From Petrosia ficiformis (taxonomy: Eukaryota; Porifera; Demospongiae; Haplosclerida; Petrosiidae): DNA of 64,000 nucleotides. Both the position numbers and the translations under genes were made by a program. Location of the stretch: positions 12,419,309 through 12,483,308 of the forward strand of contig OX345636.1 in assembly GCA_947044365.1 (NCBI GenBank), read 5' to 3'. Shown here piece by piece: positions 59,650-64,000 of this stretch (positions are counted from its first letter, which is position 1; each line of letters starts with the position of its first letter). The notes beneath the pieces are model-generated. The model saw nothing but the letters and a program-made list of their open reading frames with translations. It was not told the origin of the DNA and made no database searches.

Positions 59650-62600
59650 TTGGATCACTTACGCAAGTATGCATTGTATACGTAGTTATGAAAGTTGCAT
59701 CATTCCAGTCAATTAATGGGTGTGAAGAAAGCTGGTTGTAGCTATACGTAGAAAATGGAACTAATAGCTGTTCTAAGTACAATATATTTCTAAAGCTCTA
59801 CAAGAACCTTTAAAAAGTAAGAAGAGTAGATAACCAAAGTAATAACTATAATAGGCTATTGCTTAAGGCGTGATTACACAAAGCAGTCATAGGAATACGT
59901 TTTTCTCTATATACATGTATCTATTTTCATTAAAGAATATCTTTATTGTATTGTGATGTTATTTTTTTCAAAACAAAAAAGGATCTGAGGCAGTAGTTCA
60001 AAAAAGATATAATATTTCTTTTTTGAACTACTTTTCCATCATTTACTAAAATGATGTGGTCAGTTGGAAAAGTGTGGGGCTAATATCAGCACTCAACTTT
60101 TCATTTCTTGGGACAATCATGATTATAACAGTCAGATATTATGATAATTGATATACTTTGTAAAAACAAACAAATATCAAGTATCTGTATTATAATGAAT
60201 ACCTGTGCTACTCTATCTGCCTGTCCAGGCTCAGAAATAGCTAGTGCAGTATCCATAAATCTATTTAAAGCTGAGAAGATATGTTCTGTGTTACCAGAGT
60301 CCCTCTCAACTAATAGTAGTTTGTGAAGAACGCTCAGTAACGAGGCTGAATGCTCAGTAGTGAAAAACTGTAAAACATAATGATAGAATAGACTTATAGA
60401 TAGAGGTGGTTATGAAAAGGATGAGTGTAATATTATTAACATTAGTTAATTAACTATTATTATAAACAAGTATATGTGACCTAGGTTTCAAGAGACATTT
60501 TCTTATAAAATTTTTTATCCTCAATCGCTTGCCATTATGCCACTTCATGCAGGACGTCAATGAAATTTCGTATCTATTATTAAGCCTTTTATATATTGAA
60601 TTTCATTGACTTCCTGTACAAAATGGTGGATTGATGACTTATGATATACTATAACTGTCCATGGAAGTGGCATTCCTGCAATCAAGATCACCATACGGCA
60701 CTCACACTAGTGCTTTAACTACATGCAATACATAAACTTTTAGAACTTTGTTTTATTAATACTGACCACTCTGCTTTCACATCTGTATTCAACTTTAAGT
60801 TTAAATACTATGATAGGAGCTACACTTTGATAAGGTGACAGTCAACTGTACTTCTATCATATATATAGTATGCTAATACATGTAGGTCCTATATACTGAA
60901 TATAGGACCCTTGTTTTATGTCCTCGGATGTGATATAGCCCTCGCAGGCTCAGGCTATACCACATCCTTGGACACAAACTCATGTCCTATATTTTGTATA
61001 TAGGACCTGTAAGCATACTATATATATATATAACAATTACAAAGACTTACAAATAGCTGCAGAAGATTTAAAGCTTATAAAATTTAATAAGTGCAATGGC
61101 TAAGAAGAAATAATAGCCACTATAGCTTAGAAACTTTAGGTACAGCCACAATGGGTTAAAAAGGAATGGAGGATCGAACGCTCAGTATTGAGACATGTAC
61201 ATTTACACGAACATGTAGCACATTTACCAAAACTGATAAACATGTACCTTTTCCAGCACTGCTCTGAACACATCCTCATGACTGTTGAGATCAACACCTC
61301 CAGGCATCTTCATTTGTTCCTCATCATTCTCTTGTTTCTCCTGGTAGATGCGTATCTGCTGTAGCAAATATTCTGGAGTATTCTGCAAATCACTATAATA
61401 AGATATATGAACAAAAATGTGATAATTGCATGTTCCTTATCATTGTATAACCCACTACAGTGGAGCATGTATAAAAAGATCATTTTGAAACTTCCAAGAT
61501 AATTGGAAGACTAGTAGAAAGAGGACTTTCTGTCCAAATAAATGCTACTTCGATGGACATTTACTGTATTCCCCTATTTATTTGATGTAATTCTTGCTTG
61601 CTTAGGCTCGCCCTGTGATTATCATCTGCCTACTAATTATGTATTATAAGACAAAGACAACAGTGCTTAGAGTGATTGACAATTACCACTTTTAGTTATA
61701 GTTGTGATGTCTAGTTTATTACAATTTTAGACATACATGTAGTTATAGTTAAATAACTAAGGTAATATTAGGCTTACTAAAAGGATTTTAGTTTTAGTTA
61801 ACTAAAAGTGCCCATTATTGGCCATTTTTCATTTTAGTTAGTTATAATTATTACAGTACTTAGACTTGTAATCTAGTTATATACATGTAGTTTAGTTAAC
61901 TAAAAGTCAAAATACCATACTAAAAGGGGTTTTAGTTATAGTTAACTGAAACAACACTAGGTGCTTAGTATGAAATTAATTTTAATTCAAGGTGTCCCTT
62001 ACTGGAATATATTATGAACTTACCAGATTGCACTTAAGATTTCAGACAGTTGTAGTGCTATATATAATGTAAGGAAAAATATTAGTTAGAAAAACACAAA
62101 TAACAATAGACAGTGACAGACACACACACAGACAAGAAAACATAACTCACTTACCTACACAAATATACACACACTACACACACACACATACAAACCCGTA
62201 CACACAGACAAGAACATACATGTACATGTAGATGTACATGTAGACAAAACACATGCACACTGAAAAGATTGTTGGTCATTTGCAAACTAAACCTTATAAA
62301 CATTTTTCTGAGATCAAGGTGAATGTGAATGAATTGTGCAAATAGAACCAATAGAGAACTAACCATTAAATGAACTTCTTAGTTCCAGTCTCTTGTCAAT
62401 ATTTTCACAAGAAGCAATCAGGTAATTAATAAATGCTAGAATTACTGCTTGGTACTCCGATGGAGAGTGAGGGTGACTTAGTTCTAGTACTAATACACTG
62501 AAACGATGACGCAAATGTTTGTGTTGCTAAAAGGTAAGGCAAATAGGGATTCAGTCTTATTAGAAATTTAGAATAATTAGTTCGTCCGTCAAACAATAAT

Positions 62601-63433
62601 GTTTCCCTGCCAGTAACAAGCACAATGTTCTTGCTATACAATTTAGTGTTGTTTTAGTTAACTATAACTATAACTAAAAACCCTTTTAGTAAGGCATTGT
62701 GACTTTTAGTTAATTAAACTGTAACTAAATTACAAGTCTACTGCAATAACTATAAATAACTAAATTGAAAATTGGCCAACAATGGACACTTTTAGTTAGT
62801 TAACTAAAACTAAAACCCTTTTAGTAAGCCTAACATTGTTTTATAGTTAATTAAACTATAACTGAACTAAAAGTTTGAGAAACCAGGCACACTAAAACAA
62901 CATTAATACTATTCCAATGGTTATAGTTAATATGAACTTAATTAATTATTTGCTTCCTTCAACACTGTCACACAAAATGCAAAGATCTGATTCTATATTT
63001 GCATCAGCTACATTGCATTTCATCAATCAGTTTTCAGAATACTATCACAACACAACTGACACAACGCAAGGTTTTGTATCATTATGTGAACCCAGCCTTA
63101 TTGGGAAGGTCCCATTAACGGTTCTTCCTAGAAACCAAAGGTCATTGACTTCCTGTGCAAAAATGCTGAATAGGAAGGTAAGTGTTTGCTAAACCAAGTA
63201 TATATAGTACTTTAAACTCCAACTCCACCCATAATTAACTATATACAGGAAGTTTGATAACACGTGGCTTTGGTAGTTGACCTTCATATATAATTATCTC
63301 AGTACCTTATAATGATCAAATGCCTCAATTATTGCTTCAAATCCTTCTTCTGAATGTCTTGCAATCACACTTAGTAACAACAGGATGTGTATTTTAACAA
63401 TTGCAAAGTCAGGCACAGAAGGAACATCCAGTA
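38563..63433 (-). CDS. Diaphanous-related formin (FH3-FH1-FH2), 19 exons, 5' partial
   Basis: Formins nucleate and processively elongate unbranched actin filaments; the FH1 segment feeds profilin-actin to the FH2 dimer. Exons (minus strand): 63433-63306, 62526-62364, 62057-62024, 61392-61248, 60367-60203, 59456-59375, 53948-53739, 52071-52022, 51340-51167, 50330-50272, 49438-49315, 48882-48797, 47554-47454, 46100-46030, 45212-45099, 44725-44655, 41249-41120, 39969-39808, 39171-38563. All junctions are GT-AG and every codon phase joins, giving about 891 residues. The order is armadillo-type FH3 helices, a short charged helical exon, poly-proline FH1, a full FH2 with the GN-x-x-N ... GNAYGF signature, and a Glu/Pro/Ser-rich tail. 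The FH2 is about 380 residues, near the usual 400. The GNAYGF motif and overall layout favour the DAAM/FMNL/DIAPH classes, but I cannot assign one. The first coding exon, including any Rho-binding domain, is beyond 64000. A classical C-terminal DAD was not identified. Confidence 0.93.
39178..39660. mobile_element. Foldback element, family A, in a formin intron
   Basis: The element proper is 39245-39450, from tagtgttgttttagta to aaacaacacta. Flanking intron sequence has no further feature until the family G fragment at about 39640-39780, which carries inverted gatcaactgctggtttttc and agatggctgaaaa arms. Confidence 0.7.
39808..41249 (-). CDS. Formin FH2, C-terminal exons
   Basis: Two exons: 41249-41120 (LPLKDILKEINDLKEKLAEY and onwards to MNIFIP) and 39969-39808 (NADRKLVDLDEFIEEV to FQNAEK). 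These form the long post/coiled segment of FH2: a charged helix pair followed by AEYFCDNRED and the terminal MWKFIDAFQNAEK helix, the counterpart of the F-F-x-x-[FL]-x-x-F-x-x-[AS]-F/[YH]-x-x-A-x-x end of FH2 domains. The intervening intron holds a 523-bp inverted-repeat element. Confidence 0.92.
40514..41036. mobile_element. 523-bp element with about 100-bp terminal inverted repeats
   Basis: The left terminus taggagcagtaaacgaccat and the right terminus atggtcgtttaccactccta are inverted copies. The arms continue through ttggtcaaactatctgtctg and ttactatttttagaacc for about 100 bp with few mismatches. The interior of about 320 bp reads on the minus strand as a broken coding segment: MASRK, stop, then QRKELSDILALVDCEDVPSE and AIDKVVGSLHCNHFND, then more stops. 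It may have captured a piece of a host or transposon gene. No transposase motif is visible. Confidence 0.75.
41450..41585. repeat. Degenerate family A element
   Basis: Starts with tagtgttgctctagtacgac and ends tagtgttgttttagttaact. Both ends show the family terminus, but in direct rather than inverted orientation, so it is probably two partial copies. Confidence 0.5.
41587..41940. mobile_element. Long foldback element, family F (well preserved)
   Basis: The arms are nearly perfect inverted repeats of about 150 bp around 41755. Left: acaagaataataaaaacatt, gatgtagggacgtcaaaacc and aaaccacttccatataaccc. Right: gggttatatggaagtggttt, tatgtccctacatcttcctc and tttttattattcttgt. No coding capacity. 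It would form a stable cruciform or hairpin RNA in the formin pre-mRNA. Confidence 0.85.
43240..43705. mobile_element. Two adjacent family G foldbacks in a formin intron
   Basis: Copy 1 (about 43240-43475) has taaacacttgctattcagcc and cttggctgaatagtgag. Copy 2 (about 43495-43705) is more diverged, with aatggtttgtttaatcgatc and agtctgctgaaaaacaagtgg. Intron sequence 41940-43240 before it has no recognised feature except small family A pieces near 42750-42890. Confidence 0.6.
44125..44300. mobile_element. Foldback element, family D
   Basis: Gtcaataaaagtcactatac on the left and gttactgtatgataagattt then tattgacatatactgta on the right. Followed at 44330-44535 by a block (gcctgggatatttagagtgg, gacagtgccgaccagtgtg-like) shared with 31300-31495. 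Confidence 0.65.
44655..46100 (-). CDS. Formin FH2 core exons (GN-x-x-N and GNAYGF signature)
   Basis: Three exons: 46100-46030 (ELLSSEALKEIMFIILLIGNVING, with E shared with the previous exon), 45212-45099 (NTRQGNAYGFSIASLEQL, then TALVANVSCQGTNFMHYLVT) and 44725-44655 (ILKHDRPHLLSFPSQLSHLH). The block L-x-x-G-N-x-[MIL]-N ... R-x-G-N-A-x-G-F-x-[IL] is diagnostic of FH2, and T-[LF]-[LM]-H-[YF]-L followed by [FL]-P-x-[EQ]-L is its continuation. The residue after GF is Ser, where Lys or Asn is usual. This region corresponds to the FH2 knob, where actin contacts cluster (family knowledge). Confidence 0.95.
46195..46645. mobile_element. Foldback element with 'gata' ends
   Basis: Tagggacgtgcaatatggc to attcgcgtgc-type ends, matching pieces of 6225-6500. 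The 165-codon plus-strand frame inside it (46164-46661) starts outside the element, has no domain and lies antisense in a formin intron, so it is not called as a gene. Confidence 0.5.
47454..49438 (-). CDS. Formin FH2 middle exons
   Basis: Three exons: 49438-49315 (TVPEVMTLIKNGQTKPESGS to EKALEKQEK), 48882-48797 (IASLLEFEGDVSTLGTAEEF to AKIPW) and 47554-47454 (YNFRVKILKLSMIFDEAVEH to MMTAFD). They correspond to the FH2 lasso-linker-to-knob transition: the helix that bears L-x-x-[EQ]-x-x-x-L-x-[KN]-x-L, the A-E-x-F-[IV]-x-x-[LI]-x-x-I-P loop, and the helix R-x-x-x-[LI]-x-[FL]-x-x-x-F. The phases 1, 2 and 1 interlock. Confidence 0.93.
47604..47860 (-). mobile_element. Foldback element, family C (intact)
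   Basis: Ends ttcacattcacaatgtcctc and aaggtcatgatgaatataaa are inverted. The interior has aatgttataaggttaatac, caataatgaatcaatggatt and ggtgcagattgtac. It lies in a formin intron. Confidence 0.75.
48150..48182. repeat. Small palindromes in a formin intron
   Basis: Ttattgcactcttaagtgtgcaataa-type inverted repeat with 10-bp arms, next to a second partial one (gattaagcgctcaatc). No function assigned; the interval 47900-48790 otherwise lacks recognised features. Confidence 0.4.
48955..49140. repeat. Dispersed element (ggaagttgtatcattcca)
   Basis: Matches 59684-59790 and 30530-30620: tagttaaggaagttgtatca, aagaaagctgcttgtagct, acgtagaaac and aatagctgttct-like blocks. Together with nearby caaagcaatcataggaat (49270), it is probably one degenerate transposon family split into pieces. 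Confidence 0.55.
50272..52071 (-). CDS. Formin FH2 N-terminal exons (lasso)
   Basis: Three exons: 52071-52022 (ARDTRPKCRMKKMNWKK), 51340-51167 (VPEKLARRDTAIWHDANEGK to SKEESDGAKQ) and 50330-50272 (AKLENQIAFNINIMLKDLN). P-K-x-x-[ML]-K-x-[ML]-N-W-x-K is the canonical FH2 opening. T-[IV]-W starts the lasso strand. N-I-x-I-x-L carries the conserved Ile at the barbed-end contact, which is kept here. I placed the first acceptor at 52072 (aaag|CA) because it joins the FH1 exon in phase; the alternative at 52076 would not. Confidence 0.93.
50953..51113. mobile_element. Foldback element, family D
   Basis: Aatatcaataaaaagttacc and atacagtacagtaattactc on the left; cttactgttattataaggtg and acatacatggtatactgta on the right. 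Confidence 0.65.
51369..51661. mobile_element. Foldback element, family A (reference copy)
   Basis: 293 bp with terminal inverted repeats tagtgttgttttag / ctaaaacaacacta. The interior is built of agttaactaa palindromes plus aataatgactacttttag, ggcttattaaagggtttta, cccgttattggcca, cagtagacttctaatttag and gtcacaatgccttactaaaa. No coding capacity. At least fifteen copies occur in the window, making it the most abundant foldback family here. Confidence 0.85.
51690..51930. mobile_element. Foldback element, family G
   Basis: Left arm: aaacacttaacttatagtgc, tcgccattccaccattttgt and acaggaagtcaaatg. Right arm: cctggatatctaac, attgtggaatggtgagca and agtgtttgatcaaaat. Inserted in the intron between formin exons 52022 and 51340. 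Confidence 0.7.
52150..52775. repeat. 29-bp satellite in a formin intron, about 21 copies
   Basis: The unit is gatatacagaccctcagtat followed by tactattat. The first about 10 units carry cagtatt, the next about 9 carry cactatt, and the last two carry catt/aatatt variants. Variants are grouped in blocks, not mixed. Confidence 0.97.
52780..53735. other. Formin intron with repeat fragments
   Basis: The 52800-52970 part resembles 63050-63110 (cacataatgatgcaaagc / acacaaggctttgcttcatt). A poly-G run lies at 53250-53262. The 107-114-codon frames on both strands at 53180-53524 overlap each other, contain a G-run and lie in an intron; I see no domain in them. Confidence 0.4.
53739..53948 (-). CDS. 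Formin FH1 exon, proline-rich
   Basis: The acceptor is tttcctctag|AT and the donor CCACCAG|gttaag. 210 nt encode an acidic lead (ENTIEDTEST), then repeated proline tracts SPPPPPNSDG, LPPSLPPPPPPPPPNSNG and IPLPPPPPPG. FH1 tracts bind profilin and SH3/WW proteins (family knowledge). The tract count is modest compared with long vertebrate FH1 domains, and repeated NS(D/N)G spacers suggest internal duplication of a PPPPPNSxG unit. Confidence 0.93.
54000..54300. repeat. Tandem (tacatg)n and 'attatttgcatgtaattatg' units
   Basis: Units cactacaattatttgcatgt and ataattatgt alternate with tacatgtacatgtata; four to five irregular copies. Confidence 0.85.
55000..55395. repeat. About 128-bp tandem repeat with nested tagtatacatg units
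   Basis: Three copies of tgttctctttgatcaatgat, tgagttagttcttcatataa, gtgtttatatac, each followed by 3-4 tagtatacatg units. Confidence 0.92.
55725..55727. other. Target-site duplication (left), TAA
   Basis: TAA immediately outside the left inverted repeat, matched by TAA at 58411-58413. A three-base TAA/TTA target duplication is the hallmark of PIF/Harbinger insertion. Confidence 0.85.
55728..55748 (+). repeat. Harbinger terminal inverted repeat (left)
   Basis: 21 bp starting ggccacgtttacac and ending gaaacg; exact complement of 58390-58410. Probable transposase/Myb-like protein binding site, by family analogy. Confidence 0.93.
55854..56857 (+). CDS. Harbinger Myb/SANT-like DNA-binding protein (one frameshift)
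   Basis: Two overlapping frames make one protein of about 330 residues. Frame 1 (55854-56294) has a basic start MPPKKEESKKEKKKEFVWSD, then a trihelical Myb/SANT/MADF-like region with W, LLL, W and R-x-x-H-G/GHGR landmarks (WSDDEAELLL, FRQAVDSGRRSGHGRVV, then FYELCEKVWGGSPATEQI). Frame 2 (56288-56857) has an acidic segment (LLDEEEEDTEES), a Lys/Glu/Met coiled-coil (LQIKKRLVEQMDKMDKKYAE) and a Pro/Tyr/Ser tail (MMMYQQPPPGMYHPQSS). The coding sense moves from frame 1 to frame 2 between 56258 and 56294, so a single indel (or an unusually short intron) separates them. In Harbinger systems this partner carries the transposase to the nucleus and to the element ends (family knowledge). It is convergent with the transposase. 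Confidence 0.8.
56951..58252 (-). CDS. Harbinger transposase (HARBI1-like DDE nuclease)
   Basis: An intact 433-codon frame; HARBI1-type transposases are usually 350-450. A basic block KKRKRKRFWVRPGR (72-85) leads to a helix-turn-helix-like part (residues about 135-180, VETQVAVVLYYLSDEGRLRK then FGLSRASCSIIIRR). The DDE_Tnp_4 nuclease core follows: first Asp in LGAIDGTHIEI (D219), KWPGSVHDARMF (262-273), second Asp in FIIGDPAYPL (D306), and catalytic Glu in ARNVIECAFGRL (E343), then RFGCLR and a FVLHNYCELHN end. All three catalytic acids are present. The start could be the Met at 58252 or 58201 (residue 18, MSERHIVVLL). The enzyme cuts and rejoins the element at TWA targets. Its N-terminal 40 residues include an unusual hydrophobic run. 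Confidence 0.95.
   Translation of the reverse strand: MCKREKRDVWGCGLLKNMSERHIVVLLVLLSCLLVLQQVNLAMMNEYRTLYHQKQLLVTQVINSSRKKCPKKKRKRKRFWVRPGRTSTWWDNFLNGSMLEEEWRENFRMSRVSFFELCSLLGSYIERQATHMRSPISVETQVAVVLYYLSDEGRLRKVANAFGLSRASCSIIIRRVSWAITTHLGPSFIKLPLTEESVKEKVLKFYDAYSVPQCLGAIDGTHIEIKQPLLNSSDYINRKSRFSLNVQALCDYRCCFMDVVVKWPGSVHDARMFANSRLNHLLKHELIPPCRRKILDGDVPVFIIGDPAYPLMPYLMKEYAGGGTNRQEQYFGYRLCSARNVIECAFGRLTARFGCLRRAMDINLDELPFVIYACFVLHNYCELHNESINEETVRMTINYDRDFQPPLATNRLASSNETEEKRIRRILTNYFDP
58390..58410 (-). repeat. Harbinger terminal inverted repeat (right)
   Basis: 21 bp ending gtgtaaacgtggcc, exact complement of 55728-55748; followed by the second TAA. Confidence 0.93.
58411..58413. other. Target-site duplication (right), TAA
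   Basis: Second copy of the three-base target flanking the right end of the Harbinger element. Confidence 0.85.
58475..58990. repeat. Diffuse tandem repeat (tagtatcagatttcatatac)
   Basis: About four irregular copies of gtagtatcagatttcatata followed by (catgta)n and gaccactactatgag. It lies in the formin intron. Bases 58990-59370 after it show no recognised feature. Confidence 0.75.
59375..59456 (-). CDS. Formin charged helical exon
   Basis: The acceptor is ttatttcttag|GTA and the donor ATATCAG|gttaat. It encodes VSIERLKKSLEQEETRK then IESDERRPIS, a charged heptad-like helix in the position of the coiled coil between FH3 and FH1 of Diaphanous-related formins. It is short, so the coiled coil here is much reduced or partly encoded in exons not seen. 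Confidence 0.85.
59608..59647. repeat. (TA)n microsatellite
   Basis: Uninterrupted ta dinucleotides, about 18 units, followed by a copy of the dispersed ggaagttg/gtagaaaatgg element (59684-59800). Confidence 0.95.
59992..60032. repeat. Perfect 16-bp-stem hairpin
   Basis: Agtagttcaaaaaaga and tcttttttgaactact are exact complements around an 8-9-nt AT loop, in the formin intron. Confidence 0.8.
60203..63433 (-). CDS. Formin FH3 / armadillo-repeat exons
   Basis: Five exons: 63433-63306 (LDVPSVPDFAIVKIHILLLL, SVIARHSEEGFEAIIEAF), 62526-62364 (FSVLVLELSHPHSPSEYQAV, AFINYLIASCENIDKRLELR), 62057-62024 (ALQLSEILSAI), 61392-61248 (LQNTPEYLLQQIRIYQEK, to FRAVLEK) and 60367-60203 (FFTTEHSASLLSVLHKLLLV to DRVAQ). 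They give the alpha-helical repeat pattern of FH3. The segment N-[IL]-x-x-R-[LV]-x-[LM]-R-x-x-[FL] matches the conserved 'D-x-x-x-R-x-x-[LI]-R-x-E-[FL]' turn, and LLSVLHKLLLVERD matches 'LLSILQHLLL[VI]R-x-D'. FH3 contributes to autoinhibition and localisation (family knowledge). Confidence 0.9.
60515..60625. mobile_element. Short family G foldback in a formin intron
   Basis: Cgcttgccattatgccacttc and caggacgtcaatgaaatttc on the left; gaatttcattgacttcctgt and acaaaatggtggattgatga on the right. Confidence 0.6.
60861..61030. ncRNA. Long imperfect hairpin (possible foldback RNA)
   Basis: The left arm (atatatagtatgcta, aggtcctatatactgaatat, aggaccc, tcggatgtgatatagcc) and right arm (ggctataccacatcc, atgtcctatattttgtatat, aggacctgtaagcatactat) pair over about 75 bp with small bulges and a short loop (ctcgcaggctcag). 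No second copy was seen in the window, unlike the foldback families. The shape fits a long animal hairpin precursor, but no expression evidence exists and a lone foldback transposon is equally possible. It is drawn without strand because both strands fold. Confidence 0.35.
61085..61205. repeat. Dispersed repeat with 'atggcttaga' motif
   Basis: Caatggctaagaagaaataa, agcttagaa and cagccacaatgggttaaaaa blocks recur at 4560-4735 and 54335-54485. Confidence 0.55.
61662..61960. mobile_element. Foldback element, family A
   Basis: Blocks tgacaattaccacttttag, ggcttactaaaaggatttta, cccattattggcca, ttagacttgtaatctag and aaaataccatactaaaaggg, ending aaacaacactag. Confidence 0.78.
62105..62260. repeat. 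(CA)-rich stretch plus family C fragment
   Basis: Repeated cacacaca/gacaagaa sequence, then (at about 62255-62340) gattgttggtcatttgc and gagatcaaggtgaatgtgaa, a piece of family C. Confidence 0.6.
62644..62908. mobile_element. Foldback element, family A
   Basis: The left terminus tagtgttgttttagttaac and right terminus ctaaaacaacatta are inverted; the interior has ccttttagtaaggcattgtg and attggccaacaatggacac. It lies reversed relative to 51369-51661. Confidence 0.82.
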
Positions 63434-63504
63434 CTATAAAGAGAAACACATTAATACAAGATACAAGTACATTTATTTCATACAGATTCTGCAAAAATGC
63501 TGAA

Positions 63505-63985
63505 TAGTGAATGAATTAGCTGAAGAAGGCCTAACGGCTGAAACGTTCTTTTGAATAAATCATACATGTACATACAATGTAATATATTGACTTTGACCAC
63601 CTCAAGCCTGTAAAGTATGTTAACATTCACAATGCCAAGAAGGCCTAACGGCTGAAACGTTCTTTTGAATAAATCATACATGTACATACAATGTAATATA
63701 TTGACTTTGACCACCTCAAGCCTGTAAAGTATGTTAACATTCACAATGCCAAGAAGGCCTAACGGCTGAAACGTTCTTTTGAATAAATCATACATGTACA
63801 TACAATGTAATATAATGACTTTGACCACCTCAAGCCTGTAAAGTATGTTAACATTCACAATGCCAAGAAGGCCTAACGGCTGAAACGTTCTTTTGAATAA
63901 ATCATACATGTACATACAATGTAATATATTGACTTTGACCACTTCAAGCCTGTAAAGTATGTTAACATTCACAATGCCTCAAAAT
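63505..63985. repeat. 114-bp tandem repeat, about four copies
   Basis: The unit has gaaggcctaacggctgaaac, gttcttttgaataaatcata, gactttgaccacctcaagcc and ttaacattcacaatgcc. Copies start at about 63523, 63637, 63751 and 63865. 114 is a multiple of 3, so the 164-codon minus-strand frame is periodic and spurious. The last part (cattcacaatgcctcaaaatt) joins a family C terminus at the window edge. Confidence 0.95.
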
Positions 63986-64000
63986 TAAGTTGTAATGACT

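Noticed and set aside
63478..63972. 164-codon minus-strand frame with four repeats of 38 residues
   Set aside because: It coincides with the 114-bp tandem array; no signal, domain or splice site supports it.

Overview
The window is AT-rich eukaryotic DNA from an invertebrate animal. Three things show this: protein-coding exons with GT-AG introns whose phases match, a Diaphanous-related formin, and a Harbinger DNA transposon, all set among tandem repeats and small foldback elements. The gene content and the intron-embedded miniature elements suggest an early-branching metazoan, perhaps a demosponge. That placement is inference and no sequence feature proves it.

Layout. (1) About 0-32.8 kb is mostly satellite and foldback DNA. 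I reconstruct it as the body of one minus-strand gene: its first coding exon is at 32779-32679, its second at 29142-29015, and two more lie at 3063-2887 and 2138-1989. The splice phases of all four agree. The roughly 26-kb intron between exons 2 and 3 is filled by more than fifteen different tandem arrays (5-, 6-, 22-, 24-, 27-, 33/44-, 60-, 72-, 128- and 135-bp units and others), several foldback families, tRNA-derived SINEs and a segmental duplication. (2) At 32.8-34.1 kb is a spacer holding a 174-bp sequence repeated three times, each copy with the same splice-donor-like site on the minus strand. (3) At 34.3-37.6 kb is a small plus-strand cluster of secreted cystine-rich proteins that look like interleukin-17-type cytokines. 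It has two single-exon genes (34282-34965 and 35997-36842) and a decayed third copy near 37.4-37.6 kb. (4) At 38.56-63.43 kb, minus strand, is a formin gene with at least 19 exons. Its order is FH3/armadillo repeats, a short charged helical exon, proline-rich FH1, a complete FH2 domain and a tail; the 5' end lies beyond the right edge. Its introns carry foldback elements, a 29-bp satellite, a possible pre-miRNA-like hairpin and a complete Harbinger element (55728-58410). The Harbinger element encodes an intact DDE transposase and a convergent Myb/SANT-like partner interrupted by one frameshift.

How the parts relate. The two IL-17-like genes look like a tandem family, each with a signal peptide and a basic processing site before the cysteine-rich domain. 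The Harbinger transposase and Myb-like protein form the usual two-protein system of that superfamily. The element is bounded by perfect 21-bp inverted repeats and TAA target duplications, and it landed inside an older foldback element within a formin intron. Long open frames in the satellite regions come from repeat units divisible by three and are not genes. No rRNA, no CRISPR array and no convincing functional tRNA were seen.
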